Source of the DNA: Pontederia crassipes
Lineage: Eukaryota; Streptophyta; Magnoliopsida; Commelinales; Pontederiaceae
NCBI GenBank assembly: GCA_030549335.1
Contig: CM060198.1
Location: forward strand, 54,011,995-54,075,994
Direction of reading: 5' to 3'
Length of the DNA: 64,000 bases
Translations under genes and position numbers: made by a program
Part shown: in pieces, positions 10,991 to 23,312 of the stretch
Numbering within the stretch: the first letter of the stretch is position 1
Layout of the letters: every line of letters starts with the position of its first letter
Notes under the pieces: model-generated
The model's input: the letters and a program-made list of their open reading frames with translations, nothing else
Databases searched by the model: none
What the model was told of the DNA's origin: nothing

Positions 10991-12239
10991 TGTGTACATT
11001 CTGGTCATTCCACTTCATGCATGGCTGTTGCATACTGGCTCCTCTACCACAATTCATTGTCTATGTAACACCTAAAGAAAGAAAAGAAAAGAAATAGAAA
11101 TGAGAGGAGAGTTGAGTGAGACACATGGTAACACTAGTGGACCCCCAAACCCACTCAAATTTCTGCCCATCTCATTTATAAACCCACTCACAATTTTCTT
11201 CTTCTTCTTCTTCTTTTTCCCATTTTAAAAACTTCATCCCTAAGTTTTGTGCCTTAGAAGCTCTAATCCGGGAATCATCTCAAGCCCATCTTCACCATGG
11301 TAGAAAATAAGCGGCAACGGGTTAGAAATGAAGAAGGATTTTGAAGTAAGAGAAGAAAATGCAAAAAAAAAGAATGAAGTTAGGGAAATAGAGGCATGTA
11401 AGGGGATATCAATCCATCTCATCTTGATCTTTATTTGATCAGATGATGGATTGATTATTATGTTACCGTTTTACAAGTAAGGAGTCATGCACTTATGGTG
11501 ATAATCATAAGTTTTTAATAATAGAAGTGAAAATAAGAATCTGTCCATATTCTGTGGCCTCTGTTTGAACACATTTTTTAATAGGTTATATATGTCTAAA
11601 AATGTTATAAAATATGTGAATAGAAAGTTATTGAAGTCTAATTTCTATATCAGTAGAATCATGTTAATCTAACTTGTATAGGGAAAGTTATGAGCCAATA
11701 AGTAGCTCCCCATCATGCTGATCCGAGATTTCAGATTGATGCGTTCACTTGTATAAGCACATAGAACATGTTATCTTAGTCTAAAAATCATAAATGATAT
11801 ATGAAAATGTAGCTATTGAAGTCTACTTTTGAATCATCTCAATTAGAGATGTGTAAGTGGTGTTATGGTTCAAAGATTGAACAACTGTCAAACTACTTCG
11901 AAAATGCATTTCTGTCTTATTAATTGTTCATAAAATTGTAAAACTGTCTTAATTACTTTGGATAGTGTTAATCATATGATTGATAGATATTTTTATATAT
12001 TTTAATTGAGATCTCAAAGCGGGATCATTATGTTTTCGTCAAATATTCATGATGATGCATGCTTTGTTATTGTTTTAAAATTGATATTATGTTCCATTGA
12101 AGCCTAGAATTTTTACATGCTAGGAACTAATTATTGAACCATGTTTTGGTTTTGATTGAGAGTCTATCATGTTATGTGATAAGTGACACCCTATTTGATG
12201 TATTGCATTGTGAAAAATATAATGAAAACCTCTAGAACT
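10991..12239. other. Non-coding stretch between CACTA and the palindrome cluster
   Basis: I see no gene. A CTT microsatellite lies at about 11195-11215. Around 11620-11700 the phrasing (AAGTCTAATTTCT, GGGAAAGTTATGAGCC) resembles non-coding LTR sequence of gypsy elements and is loosely echoed near 35240-35310. A decayed LTR is likely, but no boundary can be placed. Confidence 0.35.
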
Positions 12240-12545
12240 CACTCTACCGGTATGGACCGCTCGACCGCCTATTAGGATCAGTCGACCGGTGTAGTAGCGA
12301 AAACACTTTATAGTTCCACAAAAGATATTGATCGACCGATCGATTAATTTTCTATTGACCAAAACTAATGACGAGAATGTGACAGTTGACCAACCGGTCG
12401 ACTGGTGCAAATGACGCAACCATGTCGATCGATAGGGTCGGTCGACCACTAAGTGAGGTTGATCAACTGATCATATGTTAAACGAGATCAGTCGGTCTTT
12501 AGGATTTGATCGGTCGATCGGTAATGCCAACCGGTCGATCGCTCA
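12240..12545. repeat. Cluster of GGTCGACC-like palindromes
   Basis: Within 300 bp there are many forms of the same short palindrome: CAGTCGACCGGT, GATCGACCGATCGAT, CCGGTCGACTGGT, GGTCGGTCGACCAC, GATCGGTCGATCGGT and CCGGTCGATCG. The surroundings are AT-rich. The same words recur in the LTRs at about 14505-14850 and 60478-60690, although no longer alignment to those LTRs is evident here. Confidence 0.65.
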
Positions 12546-13507
12546 AGTGCATTGATAGTTTATCTATTGTTTTTTATGATTTGATTAATAACTTAGATGT
12601 TTACTAATTGCATGTTTAGTTGTAAATAGAAATTATTAATGTATTGATGTATTTGTTGATTGAATGAACTCCGTCGAAGGAAACCAAGCTGACGAGCCTG
12701 TCATATTGAGAGGTAGATGTTTTCATATTGAGCCCATTGGATGGGCACCTATTGATGGGAACGAATAGCTTCCCGTGACCTAGCTAGCCACACCATTGAG
12801 ACTAAGGCAAGATTTAGTCCTCCGACCTATTGTTATAGGCTCACATATTGATTGTTAATTGATTCAATTGAAAATTGTAGTTGTCTCTGGATGAGAAATA
12901 AGTGTGACTATTTGGAGACCGTATTATGAAAGTCTTGATGCAAACTTCAACTCATCAAGTGATAACAAATAAGATAATAATCTTAATTAAGGATGAACAT
13001 TATTGGATCTTGGGTCATATTGGGCATAAAGATGTCATATTGATTGCATTATTCATGCTTATTATTGGTGAGCCTAAAGATTGAATTATGAAAATTGAAT
13101 CTAGGTTAAAGAAATACCTAGTTATTGGATTGGATTTTATAGTTATTGAATCATGTTTATTGATGCCATTTTATTATATGTAATGCTAGAGTAATGACTC
13201 TTATAGAAACATATTGAATTGTATCCCTTTATTGTTATTATTGCATATAGGTATTGTCATTATATTCACATATTTATTGTTAATAAGAACATTTTTGGTT
13301 GACATATGTCATCCTATTGTCATGACTTACATATTGGGCATAAGTTCATGGGATGGATTTCCCCTGCACATATCCTGTAGACGGAGTTGATTGAAGTTTC
13401 TAATTAATGAAATGACCACGAACAATGCTCATGATGAATGGTGCTTGCACATCTCCTCGATTAAGCAAAAGTTAAGTGTTGAAACTTTTTGAATAATTGT
13501 TTAAATT
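12546..13507. other. Non-coding stretch before the copia element
   Basis: No open frame or domain is seen. The text (TTGAGCCCATTGGATGGGC, CCGTGACCTAGCTAGCC) reads like degenerate LTR or leader sequence of an older retroelement, probably part of the same relic as 11.6-12.5 kb. No ends are visible. Confidence 0.3.
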
Positions 13508-13822
13508 TATTGATAATGTCTTGAATCTGAACTCAACTGTAACCCAATGTGATCCCCCTACGTAATCAGGCGCTTTAGTAGATTTCCCCTACGAGGGATT
13601 AATTCAGAGTCACAATCGATCTGTAATTCCTATCATTTATCAAAGGGAGTGCATATATAAACTCCCTAGGGGTCTAAACAGAGTCACATTCATATAATCA
13701 TCGTTATTCCATAACAAAAAGAGTCGCCTCTTTCCGAGGACGTAACCCGATTTAGGGTGAACCTCGTAAGTCTCTATATTCTTCTGTGTTCGTGCGATCA
13801 CTCTCTCCCTCTTTTCGTAACA
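13508..13822 (+). repeat. 5' LTR of the copia element
   Basis: It starts TATTGATAATG (the TG mutated to TA) and ends TTTTCGTAACA. A TATA-like box, ATATATAAACTCC, lies near 13652. It matches the right LTR except for about 60 bp missing after CCCCTA near 13590. That gap is probably a deletion here, since the longer form carries continuous unique sequence. Confidence 0.85.
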
Positions 13823-13825
13823 AAC

Positions 13826-13837
13826 TGGTATCAGAGC
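13826..13837 (+). other. Primer binding site (initiator tRNA-Met type)
   Basis: TGGTATCAGAGC follows the LTR end by three bases. It is complementary to the 3' end of initiator tRNA-Met, the usual primer for plant copia elements. Confidence 0.9.
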
Positions 13838-13874
13838 CTTAGGGTTCGTCAGTGATTCTCGATCAAGCAGGGAG

Positions 13875-15960
13875 ATGGCATCGCACAACATGAATGTGGA
13901 GAAGTTCACCGGCAGAAATAGTTTCGGGTTATGGCAGATCAAGATGCGGGCGCTTCTGAAGCAACAAAGAGTCTGGTCGCCGCTCTCAAACGTGTAAAAG
14001 AACAAACCAAAGAAGGAAGACTCGAAGGGCAAAGAAAAAGAGATCGACCTCGCTACTTTGGCGGCATGGGAGGAGAAGACGCACTCGATGATTTTGTTGT
14101 GTCTGACGAATAAGGTGATAATCAAGGTCACAGATGAAGAAGAGTTTATATATGATGTAGTCTCTCACCAACAAGTTGCTATTGAAGTAACGTTTGTTCT
14201 CTCTCCACATGCAAAGGTACCCTTTTGAAGGAACATCTTTGTTGGATCTAAGTTTTAATGACATATTAAATTATATTTTGATGATACAAACCTCAAATGA
14301 TTAAAGATAAAATGCTAAAAAGTTTAAAGGAAAAGAGATAACTTTATGTTGGATTAAATAATTGGCACTGATCTTATTAGTTTTGGATGAATGTGGAAAG
14401 TCAGAGTTGTAGAGAATTATGTTAGCTTTCCATAGACTCCAAGACATCTAATTTGGACAACTGTGCAAAAAGTTATGCTCAAAATAGTGCAGGACGGTCA
14501 ACTTGTCGGTCGAAGCTATGAAGGCCGGTCGAGACAGTCCGGTCGACCGATCGGAGATACCGGTCGACCGATCAAGGCATAAGCTGCTCAAATGAAAATT
14601 GCAAGACTGTACCGGTCAACAGAGTGGTCGATGCAGCGGCCGACTGATCAGCTCAATGGCTAAAAATCAAAACTGCGAGACTGTACCGGTCGAGACATCG
14701 ATCGACAGTCCGGTCAACCGACCAAGTACTGAAGCTGTAGAAATGAGCGCAACGGTCATATAGACCAGTCGGTTCATTAATGCGGTCGACCGATCAGCTG
14801 CGGCAAACGAGGAAAATGAGCCAACGGTCATATAGACCGATCGACCGGTCCATTACTGAAATGAACAGTAACGGCTATATTTTGAGGAGAAAAATGTGAA
14901 ATTAATTCTGGACGAATTTTTCACATACCAAAGCCTATAAAAAGAGAGCCAAGATCAGAAGCAAAAGAAAAAAAAATCCAACCATTGAAGCAAAACTTCA
15001 AGAAATCAAAAGGAGATCATTTCTCTTGAAGTTATCATTTTAGAGCCTTCATTCTTTCTCTCTTCTCTTCTTGTGAGTGTTCTATTGTAAAAGAGAGAAG
15101 CTATTCTTCAGAAAGATTGTGAGAGCTCCTGTGTAAAAGAGTTTCCAAATCTTACCTCTTGAGCGAGAGAAAAGATTAACTTCCTAGGAGGAGAGGTTGC
15201 CTTGCCTCTCGAAGAGGAGAAAAGGTGATTGATGTAAAGGGCTTTCTTCCTTGCCCCATTTGGAACAAAGAAAGTGCTTAGTGAAATTTTCGGCGGTCTC
15301 GAGGTCGAGAAGTCGGAGTGGAGACGTAGGCCAAGGTGTGGCCGAACCTCGTTAACAACCACCGCGTTTATTTGTGTTTGATTTCTCTCACTCTCTCTCC
15401 ATCTTACATTGCATTTATAATCTGAATTGCAAAGGTTTTAAGAATCGGTTTTGTGCTTCCGCGATGAATTTTTGAAATCGATATTTTCGATTAAACATCA
15501 ATTCACCCCCCCCCCCCCCCTCTTGGTGCCCCTTGGGATCCTATAATCTTGATCAGTTAAATTCTTTGTTTTGGAACTGAGAAATATCATGTTAAGATCG
15601 AGGATGAAGATGCTGCCCTAATTCTGTTAGTTTCGCTTCCTCCATCATATGAGAATTTTGTTCAATCTATGATTATCGGGACCGAGCTCCAGCTTTGCTT
15701 GTGTTCTTCAAGAAACTATAAGTCTGGAAGTAGTAAGATCGAGTCTCCATACTCGTGAACTTTGGCATTGGACATCTAGAAATTTTGCAGAGACTCAGGC
15801 CATGGGTTTGATATCAACTGCGGAAAGGGGACATTCCTCATTCGAAGAAATCCAAGTCAAAGAAGAAGAAAGTTACTACGAAATACATCTGTAATTACTG
15901 CAAGGAATAAGTCATTGGAAGAAGGATTGCACAAAGAAGAAAAAGGCCCGTTGCTGTGGT
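13875..15960 (+). pseudogene. Copia gag (interrupted by a solo LTR)
   Basis: The gag protein would form the virus-like particle. The start reads MASHNMNVEKFTGRNSFGLW, then QIKMRALLKQQ and VWSPL, as in Tnt1-type gags. A stop follows at about 13995. A further segment with LAAWEEKTHSMILLCL is in another frame up to 14239, where the solo LTR begins. After the LTR (from 15546) the text resumes with EDEDAALILLVSLPPSYENF, again typical of this lineage. A degenerate zinc-knuckle region follows near 15885-15950. Frameshifts and stops make it non-functional. Confidence 0.8.
14240..15545 (+). mobile_element. Solo LTR of the gag-only LTR family
   Basis: The LTR starts TGTTGGATCTAAG and ends GGGATCCTATA (the family consensus ends CCTACA). 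An exact ATCTT target duplication flanks it (14235-14239 and 15546-15550). It matches the LTRs at 29661-30609, 32843-33767, 56333-57534 and 60023-61290. It contains a TATA box (TATAAAAAG at 14937-14945), a cluster of GGTCGACC-like words (14505-14850) and a long poly-C run just before the 3' end. No internal region or second LTR is present, so LTR-LTR recombination probably removed them. Confidence 0.92.
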
Positions 15961-16029
15961 GGCACATGAAATTAGAAATTCTGAAGATAATTTGGTTCTG
16001 ACTGCTTCTGATCAAGGATGTTTGGAGGA

Positions 16030-17100
16030 TGGTTGAGTTCTTGATTCGAAGTGTTCCTATTATATTACTCTGAATAAAGAATATTTCTCATCTTATCAAA
16101 AATTGACGATGAAAATGTCATCATGGGCAATAACGCATAATGTTAGATAGTTGGGATCTTGCGAGGAAGCTGACAGAAGTCCGTCATGTTCTGCAATTAA
16201 AGAAGAATTTGATATCACTTGGAGTCCTCGACTCTAAAAGGTGTCAGATCAATGTAGCTGGAGGCATCCTCATGGTTATGAAGGGTGATGTTACGATTCT
16301 GAAGGGAGTCAGGCAGAAGTCCTTACATATATTGCAAGGTAAGACAATCTCTGGCATTGCTGCAATGGTCAGTTCATCCAAATGAGAAAAGTCCAGGCTG
16401 TGGTACATGCGTCTTGGGCATATGAGTCAGAACGAGTAAATATTCTTAGCAAGCAAGGTCTTCTGGGAGACAAGAAGATATCTGAAATTAACTTCTGCAA
16501 GCATTGTGTGTTTGACAAACAACGAAGGTCTCAGTTTGGCAAAGCAGTGAATAGGACGAAGGCGACACTTGACTTTCTTCGCTCTGATAATGGTTTGGAG
16601 TTCTGTTTTGCTGAATTCGACCAGTTCTACAAAGATGAAGGCATTGCTAGGCATCGCACAGTCAGAGATACTCCACATCAGAATGGGGTTGCAAGACGAA
16701 TGAACAGGACACTTTGCAGAACGACTTCTCTATGTGCCCGGTGATGAAGAGGGCAAGGTGCATGCTCTCTAACGCTGACCTGAATATGACATTCTGGGCT
16801 GAAGCTATTAATACAGCTTACTATTTGGTGAATCGAAGTTCGGCGATTGGGCTTGATCTCAAGACTCCAACTGAGGTATGATCAGGAAATCCTGTTGATT
16901 ATACTAATTTAAAAGTTTTTGGTTGTCCAACATACTATCACGACAGTGAAGGAAAGTTAGAGCCAAGGGCCAAAGAAGGGGTGTTCATGGGATATGATGC
17001 AGGAGTAAAGAACTACAGAATCTGGTCTCCTTCATAACACAAAGCCATCCACAACAGAAGTGTGACCTTTGATGAAGCATCAATGCTTCAGTTGAAGGTG
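16030..17100 (+). pseudogene. Copia protease, pre-integrase and integrase remnant
   Basis: A protease remnant reads LDSKCSYYIT near 16045, with K where the family has G in the active-site DSG. The gag-pre-integrase segment has KKNLISLGVLDSK and the zinc-finger half FCKHCVFDKQ. Integrase then jumps from RTKATLDF straight to LRSDNGLEF near 16575. The segment holding the first catalytic Asp is therefore deleted. The last catalytic Glu, normally in NGVAE, is Arg here (NGVARRMNRT near 16690). The C-terminal part continues in other frames with FWAEAINTAYYLVNRS-like and FGCPTYYHDSEGKLEPRAK text, then VTFDEASML at about 17065. The protein is inactive. Confidence 0.85.
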
Positions 17101-17364
17101 GAGGCTGAAGAGAGTGTTAGCAAACAGGTGGAGGTTGAAATCACTTCAACTGAGGATGATGCAGAAGGATCACATCAAGAAGTAGAATCAGAATATGAAG
17201 AATCAGATGAGCAACCAGAAGAGGAGTCAATTACTGTCAGGCATCCTCACAGAGAAGTGGGGCCTCCTAAATGATATGACTTCGAGAACATAGTTGCTTA
17301 TGCACTGCAGGTAGCTAAAGAGGTGAAGTCCTTGGAGCCGTCCTCTTATAGGGATGCCATCACA

Positions 17365-18222
17365 TGTGCCGAATCTGAACAGTGGATTGCTGCTATGGGT
17401 GAGGATATGGAATCTCTTCATAAGAATCAGACATAGGAGCTGGTCAAGTTGCCTAAAGCCAAAAAGGTTTTTAGCTGTAAATGGATCTTCAAGAAGAAAA
17501 TTGAAATTCCAAGAGTTAAAGGCACAAGATATAAAGCATGGCTAGTTTCTAAAGGTTATAGGTAGAAAGAAGGTGTGGACTACAATGAGATATTCTCACA
17601 TGTTGTCAAACATATTTCTATTAGGGTGCTACTTATTTTTGTAGCACATCAAAATATAGAGCTTAAGCAACTAAATGTGAAGACTGCTTTCCTCCATGTA
17701 GAACTTGAAAAAGACATTCTTATGAGTCAACCAGAGGAATTCTCCATTTCACGGAAGGAGAATGAAGTTTGTAGACTGAAGAAATCTTTGTAAGGCCTGA
17801 AGCAGTCTCGCAGATAATGGTACAAGAGGTTCGACAACTTCATGATCTCTAAGGGATTCAGTCGAAGTCCCTATGATTGATGTGTATATCACAAGAAGGT
17901 GAAGGACGACTCCATCATCTATCTACTCTTGTATGTTGATGATATTCTTATTACTGCCAAAGGCATGACAGACATTCAGATTTTAAAGAAGCTCCTCAGC
18001 GCAGAATTCGACATGAAGGATCTTGGTGCAGCACAGAAGATTTTAGGGATGGAAATTCTAAGGGATCGTGCACAGGGTAACTCTTCTTATCTCAGAAAAG
18101 TTATATTGAGAAGATTTTATCTAGATTTGGAATGTCTGAGCAAAGCCTTTGAATACTCCATCAGCTGCAAATGTCCATCTTTTTGTTGCCTTCGCACCAA
18201 AATCAGAAGCAGAGAAGGAGTA
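17365..18222 (+). pseudogene. Copia reverse transcriptase (broken)
   Basis: Reverse transcriptase would copy the element RNA into DNA in the particle. The text starts at EQWIAAMGEDMESLH and includes KWIFKKKIE and KQLNVKTAFLH. The first catalytic Asp of LDVKTAFL is Asn here. The LLLYVDDILIT box at about 17923-17955 is intact and is followed by DMKDLGAAQKILGMEI. Stops occur at about 17437, 17563, 17791 and 17878. The gene is cut at 18222 by the Athila element and resumes at 29260. Confidence 0.88.
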
Positions 18223-19293
18223 ATGTACTTATAATCACTGCAATTAAATCAACGAATTTATGTAAAAATTGAGCATATTTAAATGTTTTATCATTTTCTA
18301 GTGAAGAAGTTGAATGAGTAAAAGATAGGACTAACCACTTTTCGAAATTTGAATTTTGAACAGGAGATGAAACAAAAAGGGTAGAGGAAGCCCGGAAGGA
18401 CTGGGAGGAAAGAAGGGGGGAGTGACAGGAAAAAGACGAAGGCTGGAGAAGAATGGAGATGAACTAAGAAGATTTTTTTTATTCTCTCGTGATGAGACTC
18501 TGTTGATGTTGACTTTCATTCTGACTTTTTGATATAGTGAATTTGACTCCTCATTTCTATTTACGTGATGCATGACTAATTAAAATTTATGTCTAATTTC
18601 AATTAGATCGAGAGATCAATTTTTTATATGCCTTAGCTAATTTCATCCGAGAAGAGAAATTAGCCACATTACCTGCTATGTTTCTAGTAATTGTTAGTTT
18701 ATTATTCATTAAAAGATCGAGAGATTTGTTATAGTGACTGTTATGAGATGAGAATTCTTACAGTCGTCTGAGGTGTCAATCTGCATTTTGATCATTTGAT
18801 TAAGATTAAAAGAATGAGTTGTAGAAGATCGAGAGATCGAACTCTTCTGATTAAGGACGAGAGTCTTACTAATCTGTAATCTTAATTCAGTGATTAGCGA
18901 CCACTCTCTTTTTGATTTATAGATACATCGATAGGCTGAGAGATAGAGTGAGATTATAAAATCAGTAAGTCAGATATGATTATTGCAACAGCATCAACGA
19001 GTTCATTACGAGGGAATCTCTTCCTTCACTCTTTGATCTTTTCTTATCTTTCTTTATTATTCTTAATCCATGCTCCTTTATTCATCTGATCTATTCTTTT
19101 ATAATTTCGTGACGACTTTTGGGATATAAGTAGAATAAGTAATTGATCTAAATCAATGGGGTTACGACACTCAGGGTTTCTACTCGACCTGTGCACTTGC
19201 AATTACGTGAACTCTTGGGTAAAATTAAAATGTGACTAGAATTATTTATTGTGTGAGAATCTATAATTTCACAACTATGATCAGTTCATGTCA
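18223..19293 (+). repeat. 5' LTR of the Athila-type element
   Basis: It begins ATGTACTTATAATC directly after GAGTA and ends ATCAGTTCATGTCA. It matches 28196-29259 along its length with scattered substitutions and small indels. The minus-strand open frames at 18331-18573 and 28304-28546 are shadows of this repeat. Confidence 0.9.
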
Positions 19294-19299
19294 AATTTT

Positions 19300-19317
19300 T
19301 GGCGCCATTGCTGGAGA
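19300..19317 (+). other. Primer binding site (tRNA-Asp type)
   Basis: TGGCGCCATTGCTGGAGA lies six bases after the 5' LTR. It differs at a few positions from the tRNA-Asp complement used by Athila elements. Confidence 0.85.
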
Positions 19318-19418
19318 TTTAGATTATTTAGTTATTTTCTATTTATATCATTGCTTAGTTTATTTAAGTGCTATTCACGATTGAATATTTTTTTTTCACT
19401 GATTTCAGGGACTAGTAT

Positions 19419-20857
19419 ATGCCTAGAAACACTCGTAGCCAACTGCTTGAACTAGATCCTGAAATAGATCGAACTTTTAGAAGAAGAGTGCGAGAATATA
19501 AGAACCGAACATCTCTTCTTGAAGGTGCCAGCAACACTCAATCCATAGAGCTCGAGGAGAATTCTGATCTGGAAGCAGAAATGATGGCTGAACAACAAGA
19601 GTCACTCCAACCACGACCACCAGTCCCATCATTAGAAGAACTTTATACTCCCACTACAAATGAAGTGGAGTCTGCGATTATGAAGCCTGCCATTCAAGTC
19701 AATAATTTTGAGTTAAAATCATCTCTAATCTCTACAATCCAACAGAACCAATTTGGAGGAACTCCGAATGAGGACCCAAATCAACATCTTAAAGACTTTT
19801 TAGAAATATATGAGACAACCAAGTTGAATGGAGTATCACCAGAAGCGTTGAGACTAAGGGTCTTCTCTTTCTCGTTAAGGGGTAAAGCCAAGCAATGGTT
19901 ATAGTCATAGGAACCCCGGGAATTAACCACTTGGGAACAACTAGTAAAAGTATTTTGTCAAAATACTTTCCTCCTAGTAAAATTATAAGAATTAGAAACC
20001 AAGTCATTGGTTTTGTGCAAAAAGATCAGGAGACGCTGTATGAAGCCTGGCAAAGGTTTAAGACATTGCTAAGGTCGTGTCCTCATCATGGCTTAAGCAA
20101 ATGGATTTTGGTTCAATCCTTCCACAATGGACTCAATTACACTTAAAAAATGGCACTCGATAACGCTGCAGATGGTGTGTTTATAAAGAAAAATGTAGAT
20201 GAAGCCTATCAACTTATAAAAGAAATAGCCTTGAATCAACATTTCCTAGTTCATTCAAGGTCTAATGAGTCAGCTGCATTAACTCAAACTCGATTTGATG
20301 GTGAGGATTTTTCTTTTAAAGTGGAGTATATAGTTCAAAAAGCAATTAGTGGACTGGGACTCAACGAAGCTACTCCTACTATCAATATGATAGCAAGATG
20401 TTGCGAAATATGTGGTTCGCCTGATAACATTTTTGTGCACTGTGAGCTACTAAAACAGCAAGGGCATCAACAACAGGCTAATGCGATAGGCCCTTATCCA
20501 TCGAATAATGATCCATATCCTAACACTTTCAATCCTGGATGGAGGAACAATCCAAAGTTTTCCTACAGAGACAATCCTCAACAAACTCAAGTTCCCACTT
20601 GGCAAAACAGATTTAATCAGAGAGCACAACTTCAAAACTCTTCGTCAAATCAAGGTTCATTTTCCACCAACAAACTAGAAGTAATGATGGAAAAATATAT
20701 GTCAAAACAGGACACTCTAATGCAGAAAATGTTCGAGAAAATAAAAAATCTTTCCATTCATAACAAAATGCTAGAAACTCAGATAGCTCAACAAGCTGCA
20801 CCCTCTTCATACCAGGGCAGCCAGAGAAGAATCCAAAGGAACAAGTTCAAGCTATAA
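19419..20857 (+). pseudogene. Athila-type gag
   Basis: It would encode the capsid and nucleocapsid. The start MPRNTRSQLLELDPEIDRTF is typical. The retrotransposon gag domain follows (NQHLKDFLEIYETTKLNGVS, then KYFPPSKIIRIRNQ and CPHHGLSKW in a second frame). After a stop near 20146 comes the linker AYQLIKEIALNQ, a Cys/His cluster CEICGSPDNIFVHC, the NTFNPGWRNNPKFSY motif and a C-terminal helix. The first stop at 19904 follows AKQWL, and a frameshift near 19950 follows it. Three segments in two frames cover an almost complete protein. Confidence 0.88.
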
Positions 20858-21660
20858 CTTTAAGACGTGGAAAAATAATAGATAACACCAAAAGAACAAG
20901 AGCTGAGGTCTCGACAGAGGCAACCGAGGGAATTGGTGATCAAAGTCAAGCGGTTCAATCAGAAGATATAATGAATGGACAAAATAAATCCAAACAACAG
21001 CTTGCTGAAGGACATCCTAGTTATTCTTCTCGGATACCATTTACAAGATCAACAATTTGGCAAGTTTGTAGAGATCCTAAAGAAATTCTATATCAATGTA
21101 CCTTTCGTGGAAGCTATTCAAGAAATGCCGGCATATGCCAAATTCCTGAAGGACATTCTATCGAAGAAGAGGAGGATACAAGAAAATGAAACTATTGCGC
21201 TAACTGTTGAGGCAAGTGCTGTAATTCAAAACAAATTACCTCCGAAGCTAAAAGATCCGGAGAGTTTCTCCATACCTTGTGAAATTGGAAACCGAAGGAT
21301 ACGAAGAGCCTCGTGTGACCTTGGTGCCTCAGTGAGTGTTATTCCTTTGTCATTGTGTAAGAAACTTGAAATGGGTGATATTAAGCCCACGAATATGTCT
21401 CTCCAATTAGCAGACAGATTTATAAAAAATTCCACAAGAAATTCTGGAGGACATACCCATCGAAGTAGACAATTTTTACATACCAGTCGACTTTGTGATT
21501 TTAGACATGGATGGGGAGACCCTTCCTAGCTACCACCGGAGCAGTGATAGACGTTAAATAAGGTCGCCTTACTTTTCAAATAGGTGAAGACACAGTTGAA
21601 TTTCGACTGAATCACATTATTAATTGCCCAGACATAGAGGATCACCATCTTCAACCTGAG
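20858..21660 (+). pseudogene. Athila-type aspartic protease region
   Basis: The retroviral-type protease processes the polyprotein. After a linker with overlapping open frames, the 20975-21529 frame contains PPKLKDPESFSIPCEIGN and the active-site text CDLGASVSVIPLSL, where DLGA takes the place of DTGA as usual in Athila. It then has MSLQLADRFIK. A frameshift near 21430 disrupts the end; the family's ADFVVLDM-like text follows in another phase (about 21490-21520). Confidence 0.82.
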
Positions 21661-21663
21661 CCA

Positions 21664-22790
21664 TTGTACTCCCTTATACAGAAAGTAGCATCAGTTATTC
21701 ACATATCAGACTCTCTAGAAGTATCTCTTGAAGCTCAAAAATCATTTTTGTGGACAGAAGAAGAATCAAGCATTCTTACGAGTCACATGCTCTCAACTGA
21801 AATACAACCTCCTGACACTCCACTAGAAGACCAATCCGCAGAGTTCATGCAACAGTCTAGCTCAAGGAAATCAGAGTTAAAGAAGCTTCCTAAAAATCTC
21901 AAGTATGAATTTTTAGGAGAAGACTTCACTTATCCAGTAATCGTCAATGCAGATTTAAAGACAACTCAACTTCAACAGCTATTGGATAAGTTAAAAGCTT
22001 ACAAGCATGTCATTGGATATCCTGCTATATGCATGCATCACATCCATATGAAAAAGGACTGTAAACCTTCCACAGAGGGACAAAGAAGGCTTAATCCAAC
22101 AATGAAGGAAGTAGTGAAAAAAGAAGTGATTAAACTTTTGAATGCAGGAATTATCTACCCCATATCAGACAATCAGTGGGTGAGCCCCGTGTAGGTCATG
22201 CCAAAAAAGGGTGGAATGACTGTAGCAAAGATAGAGTCGGACAAATTCATTTCCACACGAACGGTAATCGGATGGAGGATGTGTATCGACTTTAAGAAAC
22301 TTAATAAAGCCGCCCGAAAGGACCATTTTTTGGTACCTTTCATTGACAAGATGTTAGAAAGGCTAGCAAACCACTCTTATTTTTATTACTTGGATGGATT
22401 TTCTGGATTTCATCAAATTCCTATTCATCCAGAAGATCAGGAAAAAACTACCTTTACTTGTTCCTATGGAACCTTTACATACAGAAAGATGCCCTTTGGA
22501 TTATGTAATGATCCAGCAAGCTTCCAAAGGTGCATGATGTCAATCTTTTCCGATTACATTGAAGAAATAATGGAAGTATTTATGGATGACTTTTCAGTGT
22601 ATGGCACTTCCTTTGAAATATGTCTTCAGAATTTAGAAAATGTATTACAGAGATGCGCCGAATCTAATCTCGTGTTAAACTGGGAGAAATGTCACTTCAT
22701 GGTACAAGAAGGTGTTGTCCTAGGGCATATTGTTTCAGGCCGGGGCATTGAAGTTGACAAAGCTAAGACATAAGTAATTGAAAAATTACC
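21664..22790 (+). pseudogene. Athila-type reverse transcriptase
   Basis: The N-terminal part has LPKNLKYEFLGED and RRLNPTMKEVVKKEV. A single TAG at 22192-22194 in SPV-stop-VMPKKGG looks like CAG to TAG. The catalytic part follows: WRMCIDFKKLNKAARKDH, YLDGFSGFHQIPIHPEDQ, MPFGLCNDPASFQRCM and the active-site box VFMDDFSVYG. The next domain junction lacks a few residues (no RSFLG before HAGFYRRF-like text near 22815). Repairing the single stop would not revive the element, which is broken elsewhere. Confidence 0.9.
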
Positions 22791-22868
22791 TCCGCCTACT
22801 AATATCAAGGGAATCATGCAGGATTCTATCGACGGTTCATCAAGAACTTTTTTCTAATTGCAAGACCT

Positions 22869-23312
22869 TTGACAAAACTACTATCTAAGAAGGTAGAGTT
22901 TATATTCGATGAACATTGTTTAGAGGCTTTTAATACTCTGAAAAAAGCTCTTACAACAGCTCCAATCATCCAACCACTTTATTGGTCTTTGCCATTTGAA
23001 ATTATGTGTGATGTTAGTGATCAAGCTGTGGGAGCAGTATTGGGACAAAGGAAGGATAAAAAGCAACATGCAATTTATTATGCTAGCAAAACCTTGGATG
23101 AAGCACAAATCAATTATGCCACAACAGAAAAAGAATTCCTAGCAGTCATTTTTACAATGGACAAATTTAGATCCTACCTAATTGACTCCAAAGTCATTGT
23201 GTACACTGATCACCAAGCTGTGCGATACTTGATCGCTAAAAAAGATGTCAAACCTAGACTCATCAGATGGATCCTTTTGTTACAGGAATTTGATTTAGAA
23301 ATCAAAGATTGA
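22869..23312 (+). pseudogene. Athila RNase H, first copy
   Basis: This domain degrades RNA in the RNA/DNA hybrid during reverse transcription. Visible motifs are [20 protein letters not shown] (first catalytic Asp), [16 protein letters not shown] (Glu) and [13 protein letters not shown] (Asp). It ends [11 protein letters not shown] and a TGA, where the family continues with GAEN. It is the upstream member of the tandem duplication and is joined out of frame to the second. Confidence 0.88.

Noticed and set aside
18331-18573. Similar 80-codon minus-strand frames at 18331-18573 and 28304-28546.
   Set aside because: They are antisense shadows of the Athila LTRs.
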